A stretch of 40,169 bases of DNA, from the NCBI GenBank assembly GCA_021650775.1, contig JAHSRM010000062.1, forward strand, positions 1 to 40,169, written 5' to 3'. A program made the translations under genes and the position numbers. This document shows, in pieces, positions 24,119-32,400 of this stretch (its first letter is position 1; every line of letters begins with the position of its first letter). This stretch comes from Candidatus Benthortus lauensis (GTDB lineage: Archaea; Thermoproteota; Nitrososphaeria_A; Caldarchaeales; Wolframiiraptoraceae). The notes under the pieces were generated by a model that did not search any database, had not been told where the DNA came from, and was given only the letters and a program-made list of their open reading frames with translations.

Positions 24119-24368
24119 ATTCCAGGCTTCAATAACCCTCTACATGGATGGGGAGGAGGCCGAGGTTATCGTCCGGTCGGTCTCGCCCGAGGCTTTAGAT
24201 GTGCCGAGCAGGAGGGTTAAGGTTTACTTGGAGAGGGTTCCGGAGGGTGTTAGGCTGAGGGTTGAGTCAAGGGACCTAACCGCTCTCAGAGCCGCCTTAA
24301 ACTCGTTCCTAAGGTTCATAGACGCCTCTCTCTCATCCGTCAGGGTTATCTCGAGGCTCTTCGAGTAG
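24045..24368 (+). CDS. pcc1: KEOPS complex subunit Pcc1-like
   Basis: The core (ITLYMDGEEAEVIVRSVSPEA to the end) has the strand-helix-strand-strand-helix pattern of Pcc1, the dimerisation subunit of KEOPS, which makes t6A on tRNA. The ending, LRAALNSFLRFIDASLSSV, is typical. The start is unclear. The first ATG in frame (24144) would cut into the first strand. The TTG at 24045 keeps it, is preceded by GGAGGG at 24033-24038, and would make the gene overlap L37Ae by 74 nt in another frame, adding about 25 residues with no Pcc1 similarity. A non-standard start near 24120-24135 is also possible. The 3' end overlaps convergent endonuclease III by 23 nt. Confidence 0.72.
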   Translation: MESGDVGNADTPSPEEPGHPTQRSRFQASITLYMDGEEAEVIVRSVSPEALDVPSRRVKVYLERVPEGVRLRVESRDLTALRAALNSFLRFIDASLSSVRVISRLFE

Positions 24369-24996
24369 CCGAGTAGTATCTGCAGTATCTGGTGAAGGGG
24401 CATACCTCGCATCTGGGTCTAGGGCTTCTGCAAATCTCCCTGCCAAACCTGACCAACAGCATGTTGAGGTATCTACGCTTCTCCACGGGGGTCAGCTCCT
24501 CGAGCTTCCGCTTTACCTCACCGTATCCATCCTTCTCATCCGCTATCCCGAGGCGTTTCGCTATGGTCTCCACGTGGGTGTCTACGGCTATCTCCGGCAG
24601 CCCGAAGGCCACGGACAGCACTATGTCGGCCGTCTTCTCCCCGACCCCCGGCAAACTGAGCAGGGCATCCCTATTCCTCGGAACCCTCCCACCATACCTC
24701 TCCAAGATTATCCTGGAAACCTCCTTTATCCTCCTAGCCTTCACCCTATAGAACCCGGCAGGCCGTATAAGCCTTTCAATCTCCCGGACGGGCGCCGAGG
24801 CAAGCTCCCCAGCATCCTTAAATCTCTTGAACAACCTTAGATACGCCTCGTCGGTCTGCTCATCCCTAGTCCTATGAGACAGCATAGCCCCTATCAAGAC
24901 TTTGAAAGGATCCCTGCTCCCAACATGCTCAGGCCTATTAGGCCTATAACGCCTCTCAAGCTCCGACAGAATCTCGGCGAACACCCTGGGGTCCAA
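24346..24996 (-). CDS. nth: Endonuclease III (DNA glycosylase/AP lyase)
   Basis: The 216-residue base-excision-repair enzyme removes oxidised pyrimidines and nicks the abasic site. The helix-hairpin-helix LPGVGEKTAD (115-124) carries the catalytic Lys121, and Asp139 lies in the VDTHV motif. The C-terminal cluster loop Cys189-x6-Cys196-x2-Cys199-x5-Cys205 binds [4Fe-4S], as in canonical Nth. It is convergent with pcc1 and overlaps its end. The ATG at 24996 is about 90 nt from the divergent sod gene. Confidence 0.96.
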   Translation of the reverse strand: MDPRVFAEILSELERRYRPNRPEHVGSRDPFKVLIGAMLSHRTRDEQTDEAYLRLFKRFKDAGELASAPVREIERLIRPAGFYRVKARRIKEVSRIILERYGGRVPRNRDALLSLPGVGEKTADIVLSVAFGLPEIAVDTHVETIAKRLGIADEKDGYGEVKRKLEELTPVEKRRYLNMLLVRFGREICRSPRPRCEVCPFTRYCRYYSATRRASR

Positions 24997-25054
24997 GGAG
25001 CCGGCACTCCCCTTTTTTCAAGCAGACGCCCACAACACGGTGTATATATGTTAT

Positions 25055-25064
25055 CTTTTTATCC
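25055..25064 (+). promoter_or_regulatory. TATA-like box of sod
   Basis: CTTTTTATCC is centred about 28 nt upstream of the ATG at 25087, indicating a leaderless transcript. Confidence 0.5.
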
Positions 25065-25086
25065 AGCTAGGGAAAACAGAGCCAGC

Positions 25087-25695
25087 ATGACCAAGAAGTA
25101 TGAGCTTCCCCCATTACCCTATGCGTATAATGCCTTGGAGCCGTATATAATTGAGGAGATAATGAGGCTGCACCACACCAAGCATCATCAGACATACGTT
25201 AATGGTGCGAACCAGGCTCTTGAGAGGTTGGAGAAGCTGAGGAAGGGAGAGTCGCAGGAGGGGATAAGGGCTGTGCTAAGGGACCTGAGCTTCAACCTAA
25301 GCGGGCATAAGCTCCACAGTGTCTTCTGGCCAAACATGGCCCCGCCGGGAAAAGGCGGAGGAACCCCCGGAGGAGCGATAGCAGACCAGATAAACAAAGA
25401 CTTCGGAAGCTTCGAGGCATTCAAGAAGCAGTTCAGCACCGCCGCCAAGACCGTTGAGGCAGTTGGATGGGCCATCCTAACCTACGACCAGGAATCCGAC
25501 ACCCTAATCATCTACCAAGTCGAGAAACAAAACTTCATGCACCCACCCAACCTACCACTCCTACTAACACTAGACGTATGGGAACACGCATACTACCTAC
25601 AATACAAAAACGACAGAGCCAGCTACGTAGACAACTGGTGGAACATAGTAAACTGGGACGACGTAGAAAAAAGATTCTCCAAAGTAAAAGCATAA
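25087..25695 (+). CDS. sod: Superoxide dismutase, Fe/Mn type
   Basis: The 202-residue enzyme disproportionates superoxide in the cytoplasm. The four metal ligands are visible: His29 (LHHTKHHQTYV), His77 (LHSVFW), Asp163 and His167 (LDVWEHAYY). Iron or manganese cannot be told apart from sequence. The frame is open 71 codons further upstream, but only the ATG at 25087 fits the family length and the TATA box 28 nt before it. Codon choice switches sharply: 15 of the first 62 codons end in T, but none of the last 75 or so do (see findings). It is the last housekeeping gene before the AT-rich respiratory island. Confidence 0.96.
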   Translation: MTKKYELPPLPYAYNALEPYIIEEIMRLHHTKHHQTYVNGANQALERLEKLRKGESQEGIRAVLRDLSFNLSGHKLHSVFWPNMAPPGKGGGTPGGAIADQINKDFGSFEAFKKQFSTAAKTVEAVGWAILTYDQESDTLIIYQVEKQNFMHPPNLPLLLTLDVWEHAYYLQYKNDRASYVDNWWNIVNWDDVEKRFSKVKA

Positions 25696-25749
25696 TCTTA
25701 CCTACATATTTCTTTAAACAATCGCTCCCGTAGAAAGCTGAACTTTATA

Positions 25750-26301
25750 CTAAGTCTTGTCATCGCCCGTAAGCAGGCTATGCAGCAGTTTTAGATCATT
25801 TCTAACATATTTCTCTATACATTTGACCAGCTGTTTTATTATGTCATTTTCCTCATAATTTACAAGTAATGGTATAAGATGCACGTTAAGAAATCTATGT
25901 TGGATTCTCCTTATCTTGACCTTTTCATCTTCACGCTTCATTAACACATTTGCTCCCTCGTCCATTATCAATTGGACCATGAAGGCTAACATCGTTGTTA
26001 AATGATCAGGCTTTGCCGACAAATATTCATATCCAGCATTTCTATAAAACTCGTTTATAGTCATGGGATATAGTTTTCGAGCAGCTGGATCCAGGTCTTT
26101 ACGTATTTTTCTTCCTAGGAAGTTTGGAATCTCCCTATATGCGTTATGTAATATTTCTTTTGGATCAATATTGCATCCGAGTTCTTTTATCTTCTCCAAA
26201 ATAATCAAAGTGCTTGGATCTTTGATTTCAAGAAGTCTAAATAATGTGTAGAGGGTTGTGTAGAATGTGCGTCTAGCGTTAATTAATTTGTTCTCATTCA
26301 T
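25750..26301 (-). CDS. TorD-family molybdoenzyme chaperone (likely)
   Basis: The 183-residue all-helical protein lies 34 nt downstream of a large molybdoenzyme gene. The early helix (RRTFYTTLYTLFRLLEI), a Tyr-rich middle (LYPMTINEFYRNAGYEYL) and especially KPDHLTTMLAFMVQLIMDE match the TorD/DmsD/NarJ pattern around the Asp-His cofactor-maturation motif. Such chaperones bind the Tat signal of the catalytic subunit and hold it until the molybdopterin cofactor is inserted. Its partner here should be the product of the adjacent gene. Overall similarity is weak, so the call rests on the motif plus neighbourhood. It is strongly AT-rich. Confidence 0.72.
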   Translation of the reverse strand: MNENKLINARRTFYTTLYTLFRLLEIKDPSTLIILEKIKELGCNIDPKEILHNAYREIPNFLGRKIRKDLDPAARKLYPMTINEFYRNAGYEYLSAKPDHLTTMLAFMVQLIMDEGANVLMKREDEKVKIRRIQHRFLNVHLIPLLVNYEENDIIKQLVKCIEKYVRNDLKLLHSLLTGDDKT

Positions 26302-26335
26302 TGTCTTAAGATTTGTTAAAAATAATTAAGGGTTT

Positions 26336-29300
26336 TTACCAGATTATCTGTGGAACTTCTAGCTTCTTTTCTCGGCCTGTCGGCCTTATTTTTGTTGGTG
26401 TTATGAAGTATGCTTGTGCTGCTCCTATCCAGCTTAGGAGTGGCCAGTTGCCGAGGGACGGGTCTGCCGCCTGTATGAGGTTGGGTGTTACACCGTTAAA
26501 TCTCCATTCATCTGGCTTGAGGCCTGTTGTGTAGTAATCTGCGGGACTCTTGGTGAAGAGTAATTGTTTAACGAGTTTGGGTAGTTTTCTGAGAGGATTG
26601 ACCGCCTCTTCGGGTATGATTACCTTGTCTGGAATTTCTTCGAATATACTTCTTATCGTAGGGTCTTTTATGTCTTTTATGTATTTTGGCTTCTTGATTA
26701 CTGTGTCCGACCACCTTCCGAGCCCGTAGGGTATTGCTATGACTCCTTTTGCTACTGTAGGTTCTACTACAGCCGTCGCTGTTATGACGCCGTATGGTGT
26801 CTCAATCTCTATTATCTCCATGTTCTTTATTCCTGCTTTCTTCGCATCCTCTGGATTAATTAATACGAAGTTTTCGGGGATAACCTGACGTATCCAGTAG
26901 TAGAACAGGCTTCTATGTTTTGTTAGGAGAGGCCCTGTTAGGTATACTAATGTTAGGGGCCATTCACGTCTTGGCCATATCTCTCTTAATGGTGTGCCTG
27001 CTAATCCTATTCCTCCTTTTCCATCCACGGGGGCGTATGTTGCCGCTGGAATATATTTGGGCCCTCCATAGAACTTCTCACCAGTTATGCTGTTACGGGT
27101 CTTGGCAAGCTTCTCGTTCCATAGTTTTGCTACTCCATCTCCGAAGGGCTTACGTTTCGAGTATCCACGTTCATCGAATGATTCCTCATATTTTGTGAAA
27201 ATTCCTCCCCTTGCAAGGGCATATGCTATATACCTCCACTCATCCTCCGGCACAATATCTTTGAACTTAGCTATTGGATAGTTCTTTTCGACGAATTTAA
27301 TCTCTGACTCTGGAACATCTTCAGGTATTAATCCACGATCCTTTGCGTCCATGGCTCCATTTGCGTATACCCTCATTATGTATTCCCAGAGGCAGTGGAG
27401 GGGGAACCATTGGCCTTCATATTTTTTCTCCGCAACTCCAGGTATTCCTTTGTCTCCATACCCTGGGGCTCCTAAAGCCTTGGCCACATCTATGAGAAAC
27501 TCCCACATACTGGCCCATCTATCGTGTCCATTGGGGCATTTTCCTATGTGTTCTGTGAGAGGAAGGATTGCGGGAGACCTCCATCCCTCTTCCAGCGTCC
27601 CCCCTCCACTATTAGCGTATAGATACTGCATTCCAAGCGTCCCTGTCTCGAGATACGTGGTGTCAGGAACTATATAGTCAGCATACATAAAGGTTTCATT
27701 TATTGTGGTTGTTATGGCTATGAATAGCGGTATCTTCTTAGTATCTTTTAGGACTTCTATGAATTTTATCCCATAGTTCGCAGAAAGGACTGGATTTGCA
27801 TAATACATTATTAGTGCTCCTATACTGTATGGATAGTTCTCGGAGATTCCGGCGAAAAGCTCCGTATAGCTTTCTTCGGGTGTTAAAGGATACCACGGTC
27901 TTTTAGCCGGGTATGGATTTTCACCTTTCTTAACTTTGAGCCAGTATTCCAGGGTGTTCTCATATTCGTATTTATGCCTATCAATTGGCGGCCCGAAGTG
28001 GGGTGGTTCTCCGAAATGTTTCTTATAGCCAGTGCTGTATAGATAGTCATTGTATTTTGTGTGAGAAGCCCTGGCCATTAATCCACCTTTCTTGTTTAGA
28101 TTTCCTATCAGTATGTCAAGTGTTCTGAATACCCATACCGAATATTCGCCGTTGGGATGCATGCCGACGCCTCTATGTATATATGTTGATGCCTGTGGTG
28201 CTGCTGCGGTGAAGTCTCGGGCCATCTCTATAATCGTTTTGACTGGCACGCCGCATATTGACGACCATTCTTCGAGCGTTCTGCTGAATGCTTCTTCCTT
28301 TAATATCTGGAATGGAGTCTTAACTAATACCTCCTCCCCTGATGTTAGCCTTACTCTTCCACTAAACTCTATATCAGCCTTCTCAACAGCGTCATATACT
28401 GTTAGGGTGCCGTTTACGGATACTACTGGTTTATCGGAGTCTTCGACTCCTATATCGGAGGCCTTTAGGAATTCGCCGAATCTAGGGTGTCCCTTCTCAA
28501 ATATTACTAGCCATGTAGCGTTTGTATGAACTGGGTAGCCCCTTATCTTCTTGGCTGCTTCAAGGTTTGTGATGGATAGGAATTCTTCATCGAATCTATT
28601 GTTCTCGATAATCCATCTAACCATGCCCATTGCTAGTGCTGCGTCTTCACCAGGTTTTATCGGAACCCATACCATCGTTCCTCTGGTTCCCAATGTTCTC
28701 GGCGCTGTCGGGTTTACATAGTAAACCTTAACGTCGCCTTCTACAGCTCTCTCAATCAACAGTCCCTGGCCCGTGGCTCCTGGATGCTGCCTCCCCATAC
28801 TTACTCCAGCCATTATCACTACCTTAGCTCCCATTACATCTGCATTAATGTCATGGTATCCTGCCCAGAGCTTGTTGCCAGCATAATAACCCAGTTGGCA
28901 TGCTGAGGTATGACGGAGCATATTCACGCTTCCGAGAGCATATACCCACCTCTTGTAAAAGTAGTCTGCATGTCCCTGACCTCGTCCTCTTACAAAGACT
29001 ATCTTGTTTGCAAGGAATCCCAAATCCGGTCTATCAGGATTTATTAGAACATCTTCTAGGCTCAGCCCTATCTGACCTAGCTTAGATGACCATTTTGACT
29101 TAAACTCTTCAATAGCTTTTATGAGATCTTCATAGCTTATCTTGTCATCTCTCGCCTTATTCATCAGTTCTTTTACATCTTCCTTAATTTGTGAGAGTAT
29201 CTCATTGGGATCTTCTACTCCTGCTTGTTTTAGTTTACCGTAGACAAAGAACTCTCTGAGTCCTGGTAGCTTCTCGCCAGTTTCTTCTATCACGCCACCC

Positions 29301-29803
29301 TCAACAACTTCTCTTATCAGTTGTTCCCAAGATATCACTTTCCATTTTCCGCTTCCACGTGGACCTGCTCTCTTTAACGGTTTAACCACTCTATATGGGT
29401 CATATACGTAGTGTATTCCATCTTGTCCTCTTGCACATAGCGTTCCATGCCATTTGGTTAATGCATCTTCTACTGGCGTTCGGTAGTCTAGCTGGGTATA
29501 ACGTTTTACCTGTTTATCATAGGATACTGCTCTATTGTATGGGTGATATGGGTTTCCCTCTATTCTCTCGATTACTTCAACACCATTATAATCTACTACA
29601 CGCACAGTAATCCCGCATCTTACATTGCATCCCAAGCAGACTGAGTTAACATATCTTACGTTTGCTCCCTTCTGGGGGTCTGGTTGATAGAGCTGGCGTT
29701 TTGGCTTAAATATCTGTTCTATAGTCGGATAGTATCCTGCTAGAAATGCTCCTAGTGATGCGACGGCAACTATACCTTTTAACAGGTCTCTCCGGCTACT
29801 CAC
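26336..29803 (-). CDS. Molybdopterin oxidoreductase catalytic subunit, TtrA/PsrA/ArrA type
   Basis: The 1155-residue DMSO-reductase-family protein starts with a Tat signal (SSRRDLLKG plus a hydrophobic stretch), so it is exported folded. Cys56, Cys59, Cys63 and Cys123 form the N-terminal [4Fe-4S] site. Cys302, in RHTSACQLGYYAG, sits where the Mo ligand is expected. A Cys ligand excludes NarG (Asp) and DMSO/TMAO reductases (Ser). The C-terminal cofactor domain (VLINPEDAKKAGIKNMEIIEIETPYG) is complete. The length and gene order B-C-A favour tetrathionate reductase, but polysulfide, arsenate or selenate reductase remain possible. The start is a GTG overlapping the upstream NrfD-like gene (GTGA), with GGGAGGTGAAGGAGA just before it. 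Confidence 0.88.
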   Translation of the reverse strand: MSSRRDLLKGIVAVASLGAFLAGYYPTIEQIFKPKRQLYQPDPQKGANVRYVNSVCLGCNVRCGITVRVVDYNGVEVIERIEGNPYHPYNRAVSYDKQVKRYTQLDYRTPVEDALTKWHGTLCARGQDGIHYVYDPYRVVKPLKRAGPRGSGKWKVISWEQLIREVVEGGVIEETGEKLPGLREFFVYGKLKQAGVEDPNEILSQIKEDVKELMNKARDDKISYEDLIKAIEEFKSKWSSKLGQIGLSLEDVLINPDRPDLGFLANKIVFVRGRGQGHADYFYKRWVYALGSVNMLRHTSACQLGYYAGNKLWAGYHDINADVMGAKVVIMAGVSMGRQHPGATGQGLLIERAVEGDVKVYYVNPTAPRTLGTRGTMVWVPIKPGEDAALAMGMVRWIIENNRFDEEFLSITNLEAAKKIRGYPVHTNATWLVIFEKGHPRFGEFLKASDIGVEDSDKPVVSVNGTLTVYDAVEKADIEFSGRVRLTSGEEVLVKTPFQILKEEAFSRTLEEWSSICGVPVKTIIEMARDFTAAAPQASTYIHRGVGMHPNGEYSVWVFRTLDILIGNLNKKGGLMARASHTKYNDYLYSTGYKKHFGEPPHFGPPIDRHKYEYENTLEYWLKVKKGENPYPAKRPWYPLTPEESYTELFAGISENYPYSIGALIMYYANPVLSANYGIKFIEVLKDTKKIPLFIAITTTINETFMYADYIVPDTTYLETGTLGMQYLYANSGGGTLEEGWRSPAILPLTEHIGKCPNGHDRWASMWEFLIDVAKALGAPGYGDKGIPGVAEKKYEGQWFPLHCLWEYIMRVYANGAMDAKDRGLIPEDVPESEIKFVEKNYPIAKFKDIVPEDEWRYIAYALARGGIFTKYEESFDERGYSKRKPFGDGVAKLWNEKLAKTRNSITGEKFYGGPKYIPAATYAPVDGKGGIGLAGTPLREIWPRREWPLTLVYLTGPLLTKHRSLFYYWIRQVIPENFVLINPEDAKKAGIKNMEIIEIETPYGVITATAVVEPTVAKGVIAIPYGLGRWSDTVIKKPKYIKDIKDPTIRSIFEEIPDKVIIPEEAVNPLRKLPKLVKQLLFTKSPADYYTTGLKPDEWRFNGVTPNLIQAADPSLGNWPLLSWIGAAQAYFITPTKIRPTGREKKLEVPQIIW

Positions 29804-30975
29804 TCTCCTTCACCTCCCATATCACCAGTAGCATACTTTCCATCCCATGGGAAAATCCAAGAAAGTATAGTGAATACGAATACTCCTGCCGCGAATATGC
29901 TGAGAGCTGCGATAAGCCCTTCCTTCCCAAATATCGGCATATTATACCATAGTAGTCCTTGCTCTGTCCTTGATATTATTTGACCGCCTATTACCATGTT
30001 CCATCTATATGCTAGCACTCCGAGTAGGGCTAGGAAGGATGACGTGAGAATTGCTAGTAGATTCTTCCTTAGCCTGGGTATTAGAAGCAGTATAAGCGGA
30101 ATAGCGCCCCCTATTATAAATTCTATTATACCTGTTGCTACCATTATCTCAAACTTTAATGCATGTAGATAAGGCCAGCTAGCGGTTCTATGATAAGCCC
30201 TATAGAGTTCGTCCGTTCCCTTAAGAGCAAGGTCGATAAGCAGTGTCCAAGCGAGTAATCCAGCTAAGCCATATACTACGCCTTTGTCAAGTTTCTTCGC
30301 ATATGATGCGAAGGCATAGTAGACTATGATTAGTATTGCTATTCCTGATACTATTGCTGACACAAGGAAATCGACCGCCATGAATGGAGTTGCCCATAGG
30401 ATTCTCGCCTTGATACTTCCGAATAAGAAGCCTACGTAGGCGTGGAATAATGCTGCTAATGGTATTCCTATAAATGCAAGAACAGTCACTATCTTTTTAT
30501 CCCTTCTCAGCATATTTTCGGTAACCTCTCTAGCGCCTAATGAGAGCAATTTGTAAAGAGGTTTAAGTCTAGTGTTTTGTTTAGCTTTTTCGACCATATC
30601 GGCTCTCCAGATAAAGATTATCTCGACGGCCATTAGGATTATGTAGCTTATTAGCAGGAACCCGAATACTGCCATTGGTGAAACGTTTGGATATTGGGGG
30701 GTGGCAATCAAGTGGGGTCTGGTGAAGATCTCCCATGCTCTGTCAGGCTGCTTCAAGTCAGCTATAAGAGGTAGAGAGGCTATTAAGAGAAGGGTGAATG
30801 ATAGAAGAACCGCTATTCCAGCTATTTTCTTGTAGTTGGTCTTCCCAAGTGCGTATGCTAATGAGCTAACTATGAATGCTCCTGCCACCAGCCCCGTTAT
30901 ATACGGATAGATTGCTATCAACACACCCCATATAACCGGTTGGGCCATTTCATTCGGGTATATGAACTGCTCCAT
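29800..30975 (-). CDS. NrfD-family quinol-binding membrane subunit (TtrC/PsrC type)
   Basis: The integral membrane protein of about 391 residues has roughly nine hydrophobic helices and belongs to the NrfD/PsrC family, which anchors molybdoenzyme complexes and passes electrons from quinol to the iron-sulfur subunit. It has no haem-ligand His pattern of cytochrome b type. I chose the ATG at 30975; a GTG just upstream is also open. A strong ribosome-binding site overlaps the end of the iron-sulfur gene. Its stop overlaps the catalytic gene start, so B, C and A are translated as a set. Confidence 0.85.
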   Translation of the reverse strand: MEQFIYPNEMAQPVIWGVLIAIYPYITGLVAGAFIVSSLAYALGKTNYKKIAGIAVLLSFTLLLIASLPLIADLKQPDRAWEIFTRPHLIATPQYPNVSPMAVFGFLLISYIILMAVEIIFIWRADMVEKAKQNTRLKPLYKLLSLGAREVTENMLRRDKKIVTVLAFIGIPLAALFHAYVGFLFGSIKARILWATPFMAVDFLVSAIVSGIAILIIVYYAFASYAKKLDKGVVYGLAGLLAWTLLIDLALKGTDELYRAYHRTASWPYLHALKFEIMVATGIIEFIIGGAIPLILLLIPRLRKNLLAILTSSFLALLGVLAYRWNMVIGGQIISRTEQGLLWYNMPIFGKEGLIAALSIFAAGVFVFTILSWIFPWDGKYATGDMGGEGE

Positions 30976-30981
30976 CACACG

Positions 30982-30991
30982 TCACCTCCTA
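30982..30991 (-). promoter_or_regulatory. Strong Shine-Dalgarno site for the NrfD-like gene
   Basis: AGGAGGTGAC on the minus strand lies about 6 nt before the ATG at 30975 and overlaps the stop of the upstream iron-sulfur gene. It decides the start in favour of 30975/30978. Confidence 0.6.
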
Positions 30992-31684
30992 TCGATTAGC
31001 TTCTTCAGGAAGTCCTATGTAAAAGACCATAGGCTTGTTGCCTGTCCATGGCTTCCACCTGGATACCGAGTTATTCCTTACAAGCTTCGAAACTTCACTC
31101 TCAGGGTCATTAATGTCTCCGAATATTCTAGCCCCGGTTGGACATGCTTCAACACAAGCAGGTAATCTACCCTCGTAGATTCTATGAGAGCATAAAGTGC
31201 ATTTATCAGCGACTCCCTTAATTGGATTGAAGAATCTAGCGCCATACGGGCAGTTTTGGATGCAGGCTCCACATCCTATGCATACTGTATCATCCACGAG
31301 AACCTCGCCATTGGCTGCTTTATACGTGGCATTAACCGGGCATACTTCAACGCATGAAGGCTCATCGCAGTGATTGCACATCTTAGGAACAAATATTACG
31401 CCGCCATCATCCTTTACATAACGTTCAACCCAGGTTCTGAAAACGCCTATGGGAACATTATTCTCTGCAGCACATGCCGCCAAACATGCATAACACCCAT
31501 AACATTTAGAGACATCTATTACCATAGCCCATCTCTTATCACCTAACTCCTCAGAAACCTCGGATTTCTCCGCTAATAGAGACCCCGTCAAAGCAACGCC
31601 CACAGCGAAACTACACATAGACGCTAGAGCCTCACGTCTACTTACCTGATCATCACCAGTATTCTCGGATATTTTCCCCGTCAT
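30989..31684 (-). CDS. Four-cluster ferredoxin-like subunit (TtrB/PsrB type)
   Basis: The 231-residue electron-transfer subunit has sixteen cysteines in four groups (61/64/67/71, 103/106/111/115, 135/138/141/145, 162/165/177/181), each binding a [4Fe-4S] cluster. It is first in the B-C-A-chaperone operon. An N-terminal SRREAL twin-arginine motif at 15-20 followed by a hydrophobic stretch points to Tat export, so the catalytic side of the complex faces outside the cell. TtrB-type subunits carry such a signal. Electrons should run from quinol through the NrfD-like protein to these clusters and then to the Mo centre. Confidence 0.9.
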   Translation of the reverse strand: MTGKISENTGDDQVSRREALASMCSFAVGVALTGSLLAEKSEVSEELGDKRWAMVIDVSKCYGCYACLAACAAENNVPIGVFRTWVERYVKDDGGVIFVPKMCNHCDEPSCVEVCPVNATYKAANGEVLVDDTVCIGCGACIQNCPYGARFFNPIKGVADKCTLCSHRIYEGRLPACVEACPTGARIFGDINDPESEVSKLVRNNSVSRWKPWTGNKPMVFYIGLPEEANR

Positions 31685-31708
31685 GCATACACCTTATATA
31701 ATACGTGG

Positions 31709-31717
31709 AATTTAACG
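31709..31717 (-). promoter_or_regulatory. TATA-like box of the molybdoenzyme operon
   Basis: CGTTAAATT on the minus strand is centred about 29 nt upstream of the iron-sulfur subunit ATG at 31684. It lies in the 187-nt AT-rich gap 31685-31871, the largest gene-free stretch in the window. That gap also holds other AT-rich boxes (ATTATATAAGG near 31692-31702, CAATAAAAGAC near 31722-31732), so the choice of box is uncertain. Confidence 0.35.
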
Positions 31718-31871
31718 CCTTGTCTTTTATTGCATACAATTTCATAAATCTGAACAAAATTATAATCATGAAAATAAATTCAGATAAACTTTCATGTCTA
31801 CGATTTATATTTTAAGGGGTCTAAATATGGGAAAAATCAAGGTATGTTATGTTGAGGAGGTTGTCTTCCAT

Positions 31872-32378
31872 TTATCCTTGTATTATTACTTTGCCCCACA
31901 TTCCTAGTTCGATATGTCCTGGCACTTGGCATATGTAAAGGAATTCGCCGGCTTGCTTTGGGATTATTGATACAGATCTTTCTCCGTCAGGCCCTATCGG
32001 AGAGGTTGGTGTTCCTATCTGGACTCCGAATAAAGGTGTCGCATCGAATCGCTTCTCATTTGATATAGCTAATGTATGGGGTAGATTTCCAACGTTCTTG
32101 AATGTAATCTTGGTTTTTTCTCCAACCTTTAATACGATGTCAGGCCCTGGGGAAGTTAATTCATCTGGCGAGAACCCGTATCCATACTTATTGACCGATA
32201 TCTCGCCGCCATAAATTATGAGTTCCCGTTCTCCTGCACCCTCGGCGGGCGTCGGCGCCTGACCTCCAGGCATCAAGAACATTATACCTACAATAGCAGC
32301 CGCAACAACTACTACCGCCACAACTATACCTATCTTAGCGCTTGTTGAAAGCGCCAAACCATTCTTACGCAAATCCAT
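31872..32378 (-). CDS. Membrane-anchored type I copper protein (cupredoxin)
   Basis: The 168-residue protein has an uncleaved-looking N-terminal membrane segment (about 13-36), a Pro/Ala/Gly linker and a cupredoxin domain. The copper ligands are His101 (NLPHTLAI), Cys150, His155 and Met160 (YICQVPGHIELGM), the type I blue-copper set. It faces the outside of the cell. It lies after nosY but has its own strong TATA box. No cytochrome c gene is near, so it is the obvious local candidate to reduce the CuA centre of NosZ; it could also serve other terminal oxidases. Confidence 0.88.
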   Translation of the reverse strand: MDLRKNGLALSTSAKIGIVVAVVVVAAAIVGIMFLMPGGQAPTPAEGAGERELIIYGGEISVNKYGYGFSPDELTSPGPDIVLKVGEKTKITFKNVGNLPHTLAISNEKRFDATPLFGVQIGTPTSPIGPDGERSVSIIPKQAGEFLYICQVPGHIELGMWGKVIIQG

Positions 32379-32400
32379 GTAGATATGCTTATTGGACCAC

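Noticed and set aside
24874-25086. Extended N-terminus of superoxide dismutase in the same frame
   Set aside because: The extra 71 codons overlap endonuclease III antisense, lie upstream of the TATA box and have no counterpart in the family.
26336-29803. Nitrate reductase (NarG) or DMSO/TMAO reductase as identity of the Mo enzyme
   Set aside because: The Mo-ligand position appears to be Cys302, whereas NarG uses Asp and DMSO/TMAO reductases use Ser; the B-C-A order with an NrfD-type anchor also argues against NarGHI.
31795-31908. Short plus-strand open frame of about 37 codons in the gap beside the cupredoxin
   Set aside because: It runs into the cupredoxin gene antisense and has no ribosome-binding site or recognisable sequence.
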